DNA of 43,671 nucleotides from Methylobacter sp. Lineage in GTDB: Bacteria > Pseudomonadota > Gammaproteobacteria > Methylococcales > Methylomonadaceae. The stretch covers positions 1-43,671 of the forward strand of contig JAGXGY010000006.1 in the NCBI GenBank assembly GCA_024636505.1, in the 5' to 3' direction. The translations under genes and the position numbers were made by a program. Of this stretch, positions 19,110-27,092 are shown in pieces (the first letter of the stretch is position 1; each line of letters begins with the position of its first letter). The notes beneath the pieces were generated by a model. It was not told where the DNA came from and searched no databases. It saw only the letters and a list, made by a program, of their open reading frames with translations.

Positions 19110-19910
19110 CTATTTTTTGTTTAAAGCCAATTTGGCCTGATTCCACAAAGCATCCAGTTCGGCCAGTTCGCAGTCTTTCAGGTTCAGCCCGGACGCTTGA
19201 ACCTGTTGCTCTATATGCTGAAAACGCCTGGAGAATTTTTTAGTGCTTTCTTTTAGCGCAATTTCGGCATTGACGTTTAAATGGCGGGCCAGATTAACCG
19301 CCACCAGCAATAAATCGCCGATTTCTTCCTGAATATGCGCCTGATCCCCGGATTGCCAGGCTTCTTTCACCTCATCCAGTTCTTCCAGCACTTTATCAAA
19401 AACCGGTAACACATCCGGCCAATCGAAGCCGTGATTGGCAGCGCGATCCTGTATTTTTTCGCATTCGATCAATGCCGGAAGATTGCGGGCGACGCCTGAC
19501 AGCACGCTGTCTGCTTCTGCTGTTTTGCTTTTTTTCTGCCGCTCCAACGCTTTTTCCTGTTCCCAGGCCTGGTGACGTTGTTCATCGGTGTTGAAAACAG
19601 CATCGGAAAAAACATGGGGATGGCGGCGTATCAGTTTGTCGCAAATGCCCTCTGCAACCTGTTCAAAGCTGAACAAGCCCTGTTCCTCGGCGATCCGGGA
19701 ATGGAATACCACTTGCAACAGCAGGTCGCCCAGTTCCAGGCGCAAATCATCCAGGTCGTTGCGTTCAATCGCATCGGCGACTTCGTAGGCTTCTTCGATC
19801 AGGTAAGGAATCAAGCTGGTGAAATCCTGCTTAACGTCCCAGGCACAGCCTTGTTCCGGGTGGCGCAGGCGCGCCATGATGTCTAAGAGATTTTGGGTGT
19901 GTTTTAGCAT
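19110..19910 (-). CDS. mazG: Nucleoside triphosphate pyrophosphohydrolase MazG
   Basis: All-alpha NTP pyrophosphatase that hydrolyses (d)NTPs to monophosphates and PPi and is linked to (p)ppGpp control in E. coli. Two MazG repeats are visible: LRHPEQGCAWDVKQDFTSLIPYLIEEAYEVADAI with LRLELGDLLLQVVFHSRIA (N-terminal), and LEELDEVKEAW with EEIGDLLLVAVNLARH (C-terminal), carrying the acidic metal ligands. The length (266 residues) is close to the E. coli enzyme. Reverse strand; a large palindromic repeat lies between it and the kinase gene. Confidence 0.95.
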   Translation of the reverse strand: MLKHTQNLLDIMARLRHPEQGCAWDVKQDFTSLIPYLIEEAYEVADAIERNDLDDLRLELGDLLLQVVFHSRIAEEQGLFSFEQVAEGICDKLIRRHPHVFSDAVFNTDEQRHQAWEQEKALERQKKSKTAEADSVLSGVARNLPALIECEKIQDRAANHGFDWPDVLPVFDKVLEELDEVKEAWQSGDQAHIQEEIGDLLLVAVNLARHLNVNAEIALKESTKKFSRRFQHIEQQVQASGLNLKDCELAELDALWNQAKLALNKK

Positions 19911-19945
19911 GAATCAGTTACTCAACAGTTGTCGACTTTAATAAT

Positions 19946-20028
19946 AGAACGCGGATGGCGCAGATTAGACGGATTTTATAAGATTTTTATCCGCGTTTAT
20001 CAGCCAAAATCTGCGTTATCTGCGTTCT
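19946..20028. repeat. Large imperfect palindromic intergenic repeat
   Basis: The outer ends AGAACGC (19946-19952) and GCGTTCT (20022-20028) pair; inside, CGCAGAT and CGGAT on the left can pair with ATCCGCG and ATCTGCG on the right. The 83-base unit fills the gap between mazG and the kinase gene. A related half-copy is at 15151-15186. AACGCGGAT/GCAGAT vocabulary is typical of dispersed intergenic repeats in methanotroph-like genomes (from memory). It could also act as an RNA hairpin at the 3' end of the kinase transcript. Confidence 0.65.
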
Positions 20029-20047
20029 ATTTTTCTACCATGCGTTT

Positions 20048-20980
20048 TTAAAACGAAGAGCCAAAATCCTCGTGGTATCTTTGTTTGAAACTGTCCATAT
20101 CAAATGAGTGATTCTGAGTGCCGTTATGTTCGATTTTAATGGCGCCCATCAGTGAGGCGACTCTGCCGGTAGTTTCCCAGTCCAATTCGTTCATCAGGCC
20201 GTATAAAAGCCCGGCACGATAGGCGTCGCCGCAACCGGTCGGATCGAGTATCGCTTTGGGTTTTGCCGCCGGGATAGTCAGGCATTTGCCCTGCGTATAA
20301 ATTTGCGAGCCCTGGGCGCCCAAGGTAATGATCAGCGCGCCAACCCGCCCAGCCAGTTGCTCCAGCGACAAGCCGGTACGTTCCTGCATTAACTCGGATT
20401 CATAATCATTCAAGGTCACCCAGGTGGCCTGATCGATAAACTTGAGCAGTTCTTCGCCATTAAACATCGGCATGCCCTGGCCGGGATCGAAAATAAACGG
20501 TATATCCAGTTCCGCGAATTGCTCGGCATGCAATTGCATACCTTCCTTGCCGTCGGGCGATACGATGCCGATGCTGATTTGTCGGTCAGTCGGTATGGAA
20601 TTCAAATGCGACGAATTCATCGCGCCCGGATGGAATGCGGTAATCTGATTGGCTTCCTCATCGGTAGTGATATAGGCTTGGCCAGTGTAACTGTTGTCTA
20701 AAATCCGAATGAATTCGCTGGATAACTGGTTTTGCGCCAGCCATTGGGCATACGGTTCAAAATCATGGCCGACGGTTGCCATAATTAACGGTTCTTCATC
20801 GAGCAGTTTCAGATTGTAGGCAATGTTACCCGCACAGCCGCCGAATTCGCGTCGCATCACCGGCACCAGGAATGATACGTTCAGAATATGGATTTTTTCC
20901 GGCAAAATGTGATGTTTGAATTTATCATGAAAAACCATGATGGTATCGTAAGCCATAGACCCACATATTAATGCACTCAT
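20048..20980 (-). CDS. PfkB-family carbohydrate/nucleoside kinase
   Basis: Ribokinase-fold kinase, 310 residues when started at 20980 (MSALICGSMAYDT). The N-terminal PfkB motif is GGCAGNIAYNLKLL (about 47-60), and the C-terminal signature is DPTGCGDAYRAGLLYGL (about 239-255) with the catalytic Asp in GCGD. The general features (GG-x2-GN, absence of sugar-specific insertions) fit the group often labelled adenosine kinase-like, but the substrate cannot be read from sequence. An in-frame extension to 21061 exists but overlaps leader-repeat sequence and is not family-like. It follows gcvH in the same direction at 139 bases. Confidence 0.88.
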   Translation of the reverse strand: MSALICGSMAYDTIMVFHDKFKHHILPEKIHILNVSFLVPVMRREFGGCAGNIAYNLKLLDEEPLIMATVGHDFEPYAQWLAQNQLSSEFIRILDNSYTGQAYITTDEEANQITAFHPGAMNSSHLNSIPTDRQISIGIVSPDGKEGMQLHAEQFAELDIPFIFDPGQGMPMFNGEELLKFIDQATWVTLNDYESELMQERTGLSLEQLAGRVGALIITLGAQGSQIYTQGKCLTIPAAKPKAILDPTGCGDAYRAGLLYGLMNELDWETTGRVASLMGAIKIEHNGTQNHSFDMDSFKQRYHEDFGSSF

Positions 20981-21061
20981 TGCGTTCCTTTTTATCGTCA
21001 GGGATGGTGTGTATGCCGTAAAGCTGCGGGGAGCAAGCACGGCTAAAATAAAAGTTATCAA

Positions 21062-21119
21062 GGTAAAAAGCGAAAAGACTATTGTTTGGCATCTTTCGCC
21101 TTGTACCTGTTAGCCTAAA
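21062..21119 (-). repeat. ACCTT/CGAAA leader repeat, copy between gcvH and the kinase gene
   Basis: Read on the reverse strand this gap gives AACAGGTACAAGGCGAAAGA, then CTTTTCGC, TTTTTACCTTG. CAAGGCGAAA and TTTTACCTTG match the copy before rapZ (6630-6723). It lies about 80 bases before the kinase start. Confidence 0.5.
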
Positions 21120-21503
21120 TCATTGCTCAATCATTTGCTGATAAGCATCTGCGTCCATCAATGCGTCCAGTTCGGTCAGGTTATTTGCCTTGATGCAAAA
21201 CAGCCAGGTGCCATAAGCGTCATCATTGACCCGCTCAGGTTCATCGGCCACCGCTTCGTTAACAGCGACCACTTCGCCGCTAACCGGGCTGAATAAATCG
21301 GATGCCGTTTTAACCGACTCGACTACCGCGCATTGCTCTTTTGCCATGACTTTACGGCCCAGTTCCGGCAACTCAATAAAAACCAAATCGCCCAATTCTT
21401 CCTGCGCAAAATCGGTTATGCCGATGCGAACGATGTTATCGTCTTCCACCTGCACCCATTCGTGGCTTGTTGCGTACTTCAAGTTATCCGGTAGGTCGCT
21501 CAT
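21120..21503 (-). CDS. gcvH: Glycine cleavage system H protein
   Basis: Lipoyl carrier that shuttles the aminomethyl group between the P, T and L proteins of glycine cleavage. The lipoylation site is in VESVKTASDLFSPVSG, Lys about 65; N-terminal NLKYATSHEWV and GITDFAQEELGDLVFIELPELG are diagnostic. Length is 127 residues. gcvP and gcvT are not in the window, so H is encoded apart from its partners here. It lies upstream of the PfkB kinase gene in the same direction, with a repeat-bearing gap. Confidence 0.96.
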   Translation of the reverse strand: MSDLPDNLKYATSHEWVQVEDDNIVRIGITDFAQEELGDLVFIELPELGRKVMAKEQCAVVESVKTASDLFSPVSGEVVAVNEAVADEPERVNDDAYGTWLFCIKANNLTELDALMDADAYQQMIEQ

Positions 21504-21672
21504 GATTATGTCTCAATGCTGATAGTTACTTTAGTTTTTAAGGATAACGTGCAATTTTTTAAAAACAACAAAAAAATGCATTTAACAATGGAAATCCTGC
21601 GTTCCTTTCCGTGGAACGAGGCAGTCGTTAAAAAGCATAGCGATGCAGGTGTATCATTGTCAAACTTAAATA

Positions 21673-21692
21673 ATCCTCCTGAAGGAGGCGGT
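21673..21692 (+). repeat. CCTCC/GGAGG hairpin upstream of the adaptor gene
   Basis: CCTCC-TGAA-GGAGG followed by CGGTTTTC sits about 25-40 bases before the adaptor start. The shape (short stem, TGAA loop, T run) could be a weak intrinsic terminator/attenuator, or an end hairpin left by an IS200/IS605-type element. No further evidence separates these. Confidence 0.35.
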
Positions 21693-21714
21693 TTTCGACC
21701 AGCAAGGAAATGTG

Positions 21715-22770
21715 ATGAATAGCTTTTCAATAGCCTGTATGTTTTTACTCGGTGTTAGCTTAAGCTTTGCCGATGATGACGATAAGCCAGTGGGTAGGCA
21801 ACAACCGGGTTCGGCGCAGCCGGGAACCATTTTCCTGTCCGATCAAACCCAGTCTTTATCGGGTTTGCAGACAATAACGCTGGCTCCTGTCAGCCAGCAT
21901 GCTGAATTTACCGCTTACGGCAGAGCGGTCGATTTACAGCCGTTGATTGAGTTGCGACAGCGGTATTTGCTCGCGTTAACCGGGCGGCGCGGCGCGGCCG
22001 CAAAGTTTAAACAGGCCGAGCAGAACATCAGGCGCCAGCAAGACTTGTATCGCGAGGGCGCGACATCAAAGCGCAACATGCAGGTTCAGCAAGCGCAATG
22101 GCAGGCCGATAAAGCCCAGGTTGATGCAAGCGCCGTGCAAAGCGAAGCTATCCTTGATGAAGCTCGGCTCAATTGGGGTAAAAAACTGACCGAATGGGCG
22201 TTATCTCCCGATAATAATAAACTGAGCATTTTTTTATCGGGCAAACAAACGCTGCTGCAAATTACCCTGCCGGTTAATAAACAACTGGACCGTAACATTC
22301 AGAGCATTCACATTGAAGCCTCGGGAAACCGCAGTGCAGCCGGTAAAGCCGAGTTGATTTCAGCGGCTCCGCAAACCGATGCCGGCGCGCAAGGCGAAAG
22401 CTATTTCTTCCAGACCGATGGTCGCCGCAACTGCTCCCGGCAGTCTTGCGGTATACGCATCATTGCTGACGATAACTCTATCAGAACCGGCATGCGCGTT
22501 ACCGCCTGGATACCAGAACAAGCTGAAAACCGCTCCGGCGTTGTTATTCCTAAATCCGCTTTAGTCTGGCACCTGGATCAGGTCTTTGTTTATATTAAAA
22601 CCGCTGACCAACAGTTTAGCCGTCGCATCATAGACCAGTATTCGGTAACGACCGGCGGTTATTTTGTCGGCACCGGCATTAATGCCGGTGAGCAACTGGT
22701 TGTCACCGGAGCACAAATGCTGTTATCGGAAGAATTTAGAGGGCAAATTCCGGATGAGGATGATTTATAA
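21715..22770 (+). CDS. Orphan HlyD/RND-type membrane-fusion (efflux adaptor) protein
   Basis: A 351-residue exported protein. A signal peptide (about 1-20, IACMFLLGVSLSFA) is followed by an acidic DDDDK stretch, a beta segment (SLSGLQTITLAPVSQHAEFTAYG, about 45-68), a helical hairpin rich in Gln/Ala/Arg (about 80-150), and C-terminal beta domains with SGVVIPKSALVWHLDQVFVYIK and GEQLVVTGAQMLLSEEFRG. These resemble periplasmic adaptor subunits of RND or ABC efflux pumps, near the CusB-like class. No inner-membrane pump or outer-membrane channel gene follows, so its partner is unknown or lost. The ATG at 21715 is supported by AAGGAAA upstream; a GTG lies three bases before it. Confidence 0.65.
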   Translation: MNSFSIACMFLLGVSLSFADDDDKPVGRQQPGSAQPGTIFLSDQTQSLSGLQTITLAPVSQHAEFTAYGRAVDLQPLIELRQRYLLALTGRRGAAAKFKQAEQNIRRQQDLYREGATSKRNMQVQQAQWQADKAQVDASAVQSEAILDEARLNWGKKLTEWALSPDNNKLSIFLSGKQTLLQITLPVNKQLDRNIQSIHIEASGNRSAAGKAELISAAPQTDAGAQGESYFFQTDGRRNCSRQSCGIRIIADDNSIRTGMRVTAWIPEQAENRSGVVIPKSALVWHLDQVFVYIKTADQQFSRRIIDQYSVTTGGYFVGTGINAGEQLVVTGAQMLLSEEFRGQIPDEDDL

Positions 22771-23071
22771 TATTTTTTCTGCGCACTCGACTGAACGAAG
22801 TGATAAAAGCGATTGGGCGCTTGCACATCCTGGCGCATTGCGATTTCAAAAAAATGGACGCATCGAACACCTGCCATGACAATAGGCTTGACTCAACAGC
22901 CATGAACCTGGAGATTGTTATTGACGATGCCGATTCCGGTAACCCGTTGATAAAAAACAACCTGCATTGATTTGCAGAGACTATCCCCTCGCGGTACATG
23001 GTTTTCAACTGCAAGCTTAAGCGGATCTACGGTATAATTACTTCAAATTTCACTCTATATAATATCGATCA
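22771..23071 (+). other. 301-base spacer, no recognised gene
   Basis: Between the adaptor gene and yciO. One forward frame is open from about 22771 to the TGA near 22969 (reading ...LNEVIKAIGRLHILAHCDFK... to ...IKNNLH) but has no good start codon or ribosome-binding site and no family I recognise; it could be chance or a decayed gene. A short imperfect palindrome (CACTCGACTGAACGAAGTG, about 22784-22802) is present. The last 40 bases are AT-rich and likely hold the yciO promoter. Confidence 0.4.
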
Positions 23072-23692
23072 ATGGCTCAATTATTTGAAATACATCCGGA
23101 GAACCCGCAGCTGCGCTTGATACATCGTGCTGTGGAAATACTTCGCAAGGGCGGTGTTATTGCTTATCCGACCGATTCATCTTATGCGGTTGCCTGTCTG
23201 ATAGGCGATAAGCAGGCCATGGATAAAATCCGCCGTATCAGACAGTTGGATGATAAGCATAATTTTACGCTGGTGTGCAAAGATCTGGCTCAAGTGTCGA
23301 TGTTTACCAAAATCACGAATGATGCTTATCGATTGATTAAGGCATTAACGCCCGGCGCGTTCACTTTCATTTTAGACGCTACGCGTGAAGTGCCGCGTCG
23401 CTTGCAACACCCAAAGAAAAAAACCATCGGTATTCGTATCCCCGACCACCCTATTACCCAATTGCTGGTTCAGGAATTGGGCGAGCCTCTGTTTAGCTCC
23501 ACATTAATATTGCCGGGCGAAAATGAGGCGTTGACCGATCCTCATGAGATCATGGACAAACTCGAACGGGAGCTGGATCTGGTGATTGATGCCGGTATTG
23601 TCAAGTTTGAAGAAACAACTATTATCGAGTTTTTCAGTAGTGGTACTGAGATCATCAGGCAAGGCAAGGGTCTTGCGCCAATGCTGGATTGA
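23072..23692 (+). CDS. yciO: YciO-type Sua5/YrdC-domain protein
   Basis: A 206-residue member of the Sua5/YrdC/YciO fold. GGVIAYPTDSSYAVAC (about 28-43), KIRRIRQLDDKHNFTLVC and the TPGAFTFIL and KKKTIGIRIPDHP segments are characteristic. The related TsaC/Sua5 proteins make threonylcarbamoyl-AMP for tRNA t6A, but the length and the KxR/DDKH variant point to the YciO paralogue, whose physiological role is less certain. It begins the conserved yciO-protease-scpA-scpB-rluB cluster and is 16 bases from the next gene. Confidence 0.9.
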   Translation: MAQLFEIHPENPQLRLIHRAVEILRKGGVIAYPTDSSYAVACLIGDKQAMDKIRRIRQLDDKHNFTLVCKDLAQVSMFTKITNDAYRLIKALTPGAFTFILDATREVPRRLQHPKKKTIGIRIPDHPITQLLVQELGEPLFSSTLILPGENEALTDPHEIMDKLERELDLVIDAGIVKFEETTIIEFFSSGTEIIRQGKGLAPMLD

Positions 23693-23708
23693 TGAAGATG
23701 CAAATATT

Positions 23709-24377
23709 ATGATGAATGAATTGACGCTGTTACAACGCATAGTGGTCTGGATTTTACCGGTGATTTTTGCGATCACCGTACATGAAGTGGCGCATGGCTG
23801 GGTAGCCAAAAAATACGGCGATAACACCGCCTCGATGTTGGGCAGGTTAACCTTAAATCCGGTCAAGCATATCGATTTGTTCGGCACCCTTATTATCCCG
23901 GGCTTGTTATTGCTCTCCGGTACAGGTTTTATTTTCGGCTGGGCAAAACCGGTGCCTGTCGACGCGCGGAATTTTAAAAATCCACGGCGCGATATGGCGA
24001 TAGTCGCTTTGGCGGGGCCGGTTGCTAATCTGTTGATGGCTATTGCTTGGGCGTTAATAGCCCGGTTAGGGGTGATGATGTATCCGCAAGCCGAAGCGGT
24101 TGGCTTGCCACTGATTTATACCGGGATTGCCGGTATTTCTATTAATATAGTGTTGGCCTTGGTGAATTTATTGCCGATTCCGCCGTTGGACGGTAGCCGG
24201 GTTTTGACCGGCATTTTGCCGGGTTATTGGGCGTGGCAATATAATCGCCTGGAACGCTTCGGCTTTGTTATTCTATTGGTGTTGTTATATACCAATGTTT
24301 TGGGTTCTATTTTGGCTTATCCGCTGTATTTTGTTCAGCAAGTGTTTTTTTCAGTTGCCGGATTACCGGGCGGATAA
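23709..24377 (+). CDS. Site-2 protease family (M50) membrane metalloprotease
   Basis: A 222-residue polytopic inner-membrane protein. The zinc motif HEVAHG (H25, E26, H29) lies in the first membrane helix and the second metal site is NLLPIPPLDGSRVL (about 155-168, the NPDG-like motif, here PLDG). Further helices include the MAIVALAGPVANLLMAIAWALIARLG stretch, given here as AGPVANLLMAIAWALIA. There is no PDZ domain, so it belongs to the small YwhC/Rv-type group, not RseP. Natural substrate unknown. Two adjacent ATGs (23709, 23712) are possible. Position between yciO and scpA is conserved among gammaproteobacteria. Confidence 0.9.
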   Translation: MMNELTLLQRIVVWILPVIFAITVHEVAHGWVAKKYGDNTASMLGRLTLNPVKHIDLFGTLIIPGLLLLSGTGFIFGWAKPVPVDARNFKNPRRDMAIVALAGPVANLLMAIAWALIARLGVMMYPQAEAVGLPLIYTGIAGISINIVLALVNLLPIPPLDGSRVLTGILPGYWAWQYNRLERFGFVILLVLLYTNVLGSILAYPLYFVQQVFFSVAGLPGG

Positions 24378-24384
24378 ACAGTCG

Positions 24385-25257
24385 ATGACCGCGCTTGTCG
24401 ATATACTTCAGGATGATGTCGAAACTTTGACGGAGTCGCCGGTGTTTGCCAGGGTTAACGGCGCACCGTTTAATAAACTGCCGGATGATCTTTATATTCC
24501 TCACGATGCGCTGGAAGTGCTGCTGGATACTTTTGAAGGGCCGCTGGATTTATTGCTGTATTTGATACGCAGGCAAAATCTGGATGTGGTTAACATACCG
24601 ATAGCCAGGATTACCCATCAATATATCGCCTATATTCAGATAATGGGGGTATTGAATCTGGAGTTGGCTGCAGAGTATCTGGTGATGGCAGCGCTGCTGG
24701 CGGAAATCAAGTCCAGAATGCTGTTGCCTAGGCAGCCGGATGTTGAAGATGACGAGGAAGATCCGCGAGCAACCTTGATCCGACGTTTACAGGAATATGA
24801 GCTGATTAAAAATGCGGCGGAAGAAATTGATCGGTTGCCTAGAATCGAACGCGATATATTCGAGGTCGGCGTCGATGTTTCGGCGTTAAAAAATGCCGAA
24901 AAAAATCTACCGGATATCCAGTTAAAAGAAATGCTGCAGGCATTTCAGGATGTACTTAAAAGAGTTGAGCAGCTCAGTCATCATCACATTACCAAGGAGC
25001 CCTTATCTGTCCGTGAACGCATGTCAGCCATTTTGGAAAACCTTAAAGGAGCGGATAGTCTCCTTTTCTCGCAGCTATTTGTCCGAAAAGAAGGTCGACA
25101 CGGAGTTGTTGTCTCGTTTTTGGCCATCCTCGAACTCAGCAAAGAACGACTCATCGATATTATCCAGTCAGAACCCTTTGCCGAAATACGCGTCAGAACC
25201 GCCGAAGCCTCTAGCGAAAGCTTCGCCGACGAAACCCAAGCCAAAACCGGCAGTTGA
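24385..25257 (+). CDS. scpA: Segregation and condensation protein A
   Basis: Kleisin subunit of the SMC-ScpAB complex, which compacts and helps separate chromosomes. DTFEGPLDLLLYLIRRQNLDVVNIPIARIT (N-terminal SMC-neck binding region; core GPLDLLLYLI at about 52-61) and EYLVMAALLAEIKSRMLLP are the family hallmarks; the C-terminal winged-helix part ends with SFLAILELSKERLIDI. Length is 290 residues. The ATG at 24385 is chosen seven bases after the protease stop; an open stretch upstream (from 24265) overlaps that gene out of frame and is not ScpA-like. An acidic loop (DVEDDEEDP) is present. Confidence 0.95.
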   Translation: MTALVDILQDDVETLTESPVFARVNGAPFNKLPDDLYIPHDALEVLLDTFEGPLDLLLYLIRRQNLDVVNIPIARITHQYIAYIQIMGVLNLELAAEYLVMAALLAEIKSRMLLPRQPDVEDDEEDPRATLIRRLQEYELIKNAAEEIDRLPRIERDIFEVGVDVSALKNAEKNLPDIQLKEMLQAFQDVLKRVEQLSHHHITKEPLSVRERMSAILENLKGADSLLFSQLFVRKEGRHGVVVSFLAILELSKERLIDIIQSEPFAEIRVRTAEASSESFADETQAKTGS

Positions 25258-25300
25258 GCCGGCGCCATCACCTTCCGTAACCGAACAATCTGAAATTAAC

Positions 25301-25903
25301 GTGGAAATTAAACGTGTAGTTGAAGCCATTTTATTTGCGGCAAATCGTCCTATGACTTGTCGGCAGGTGCAACAGGTTTTTCCTGAAATTGAACAGCCGG
25401 AAATACAAGAAATACAGGCGGCAATTGATGCGGTCACTGAGGATTATCGCTTCAGGCCGGTCGAATTAAAACAGGTAGCCAGCGGTTATCGGTTTCAAGT
25501 TAAAAAAGAGCTGTCGCGCTGGGTATCAAGGTTGTTTGAAGAAAAACCGCCAAAATATTCGAGAGCATTATTGGAGACACTGGCCATTATTGCCTATCGT
25601 CAGCCGGCAACACGCGGCGATATTGAGGATATTCGCGGCGTTAGTGTCAGTTCAAGCATTATTCACACGCTACTTGAACGCGAGTGGATTAGAGTGGTGG
25701 CGCACAAAGAGGTGCCGGGCAGACCGGCTTTATACGGTACGACCAAACAATTTTTGGATTATTTTAATATTACGTCATTAAGCGAACTGCCAACGCTACA
25801 AGAGATTCAGGAGCTTGATATGTCATTAGATGATCCGCAACAACCCATGCAGGTAAAGAGTGAACAACAAGAAACAGTCGAACAGGCAATCGAAACCATT
25901 TAG
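25301..25903 (+). CDS. scpB: Segregation and condensation protein B
   Basis: Paired winged-helix protein that binds the ScpA linker in the SMC complex. The core begins EIKRVVEAILFAANRPMT and contains RFQVKKELSRWVSRLF, YSRALLETLAIIAYRQPATR and IRGVSVSSSIIHTLLEREWI, all typical. I chose the GTG at 25301 (200 residues), which puts the start where ScpB proteins normally begin, although no good ribosome-binding site is visible. The same frame is open far upstream (to 24950) and reads a Pro/Lys/Ala-rich segment through the end of scpA, so a longer protein starting at a TTG near 25180 cannot be excluded. Confidence 0.9.
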   Translation: MEIKRVVEAILFAANRPMTCRQVQQVFPEIEQPEIQEIQAAIDAVTEDYRFRPVELKQVASGYRFQVKKELSRWVSRLFEEKPPKYSRALLETLAIIAYRQPATRGDIEDIRGVSVSSSIIHTLLEREWIRVVAHKEVPGRPALYGTTKQFLDYFNITSLSELPTLQEIQELDMSLDDPQQPMQVKSEQQETVEQAIETI

Positions 25904-26816
25904 CCGTTCAGGGAAACAGCCAAGCAAGCCGCCTAAGCTATCGGGCAGACCACTGAAACCCTCAAGCGGTTCACTGAAACAGCCGACTACTCAACAAGGC
26001 GGCGCCAGTCAGTCAGGCGAAGGCGAGCGTATTCAGAAAGTGCTGGCGCGCGGCGGCATTGGTTCCAGGCGCGAAATTGAACGCTGGATAGATGAGGGGC
26101 GCTTGAAGATTAACGGTAAGCCTGCCGGTTTAGGTGATCGATTGAAAGCCGGCGACCATTTGCTGATTAATGATCGGGTGGTGCATTGGGAAAAATTTGT
26201 CGAGCAGCCTACCCGGGTGCTGCTTTATCATAAACCTGTCGGTGAAGTGGTTACGCGTCGCGATCCGCAAGGTCGTCCGGTGGTGTTTACCCAATTACCG
26301 AAACTGGCTATCAGTCGCTGGATAGCGGTTGGTCGTTTGGACATCAATACTTCGGGATTATTGCTGGTTACCAATAACGGTGAATTGGCTAATCAATTAA
26401 TGCATCCGTCGACACAAGTCGAACGTGAATATGCGGTGCGTATTTTGGGTGAAGTTTCGGATGCTACCTTGGCAAAGCTCAAGCAGGGCGTGGAACTTGA
26501 AGACGGTAAAGCCAAGTTTGATCAGATTACGTTTTTTGGCGGTGAAGGAGCCAATAAATGGTACAACGTGATCGTTGCCGAGGGTCGCAACAGATTGGTA
26601 AGACGCTTGTGGGAGTCCCAGGAAGTTATTGTCAGTCGCTTAATGCGGGTGCGCTATGGGCCGGTGGTTTTACCGGAGCGGTTGAAAACGCATACGTTTT
26701 ATGAGTTAACCGATAAAGAGCTGGAATTGTTATTTGAATTTGCGGGTATGGCTGGCGATAAACCGGCGTATAGCAATAAATCCGAAGCTAAAGCTTATAA
26801 ATCTGGAAAACGTTAG
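25860..26816 (+). CDS. rluB: Ribosomal large subunit pseudouridine synthase B
   Basis: Makes the pseudouridine at E. coli 23S position 2605. Residues 1-50 are a Lys/Ser/Pro/Gln-rich tail, likely disordered and RNA-binding; an S4 domain follows (ERIQKVLARGGIGSRREIERWI, about 55-110), then the RsuA/RluB catalytic domain with GRLDINTSGLLLVTNNG (catalytic Asp about 161) and YNVIVAEGRNRLVRRLWES. Length is 318 residues from the GTG at 25860, which has AGGTAAAGA upstream and overlaps scpB by 44 bases. Last gene of the cluster. Confidence 0.93.
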   Translation: MNNKKQSNRQSKPFSRSGKQPSKPPKLSGRPLKPSSGSLKQPTTQQGGASQSGEGERIQKVLARGGIGSRREIERWIDEGRLKINGKPAGLGDRLKAGDHLLINDRVVHWEKFVEQPTRVLLYHKPVGEVVTRRDPQGRPVVFTQLPKLAISRWIAVGRLDINTSGLLLVTNNGELANQLMHPSTQVEREYAVRILGEVSDATLAKLKQGVELEDGKAKFDQITFFGGEGANKWYNVIVAEGRNRLVRRLWESQEVIVSRLMRVRYGPVVLPERLKTHTFYELTDKELELLFEFAGMAGDKPAYSNKSEAKAYKSGKR

Positions 26817-26902
26817 CAAGGACGGATCGGTTTTTGTGCAAAGCCGATGGGTGTTGCGCGCCAACAATAGGCGCTTTACGACGGCATGGACAGATATTTG
26901 CT

Positions 26903-27072
26903 CCTCGGTAATTGCTCCTGCATGACTCTACTACACGCCATTCATGGCGTTATACAATATCTGCATTCACTACATCCATGCGGATCAGGCAAGAGGTACG
27001 ACCCCAAGGATGGGGGAGGTAGAGCAACGCATGGAGCGGTTGCCGAGAGCAATGCAGGAGCAATTGCCGAGG
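26903..27072. repeat. MITE-like inverted-repeat element
   Basis: A 21-base arm at 26903-26923 and its inverted partner at 27052-27072 match at 20 of 21 positions (core AATTGCTCCTGCAT against ATGCAGGAGCAATT). The 170-base unit also contains an internal CGCCATTCATGGCG palindrome (about 26937-26950) and a third variant of the arm (GGAGCGGTTGCCGAG, about 27033-27047). It lies between convergent rluB and the diguanylate cyclase and codes for nothing recognisable. Target-site duplications were not evident. Confidence 0.6.
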
Positions 27073-27092
27073 CGTCCCGCCTTGCCGTTGAT

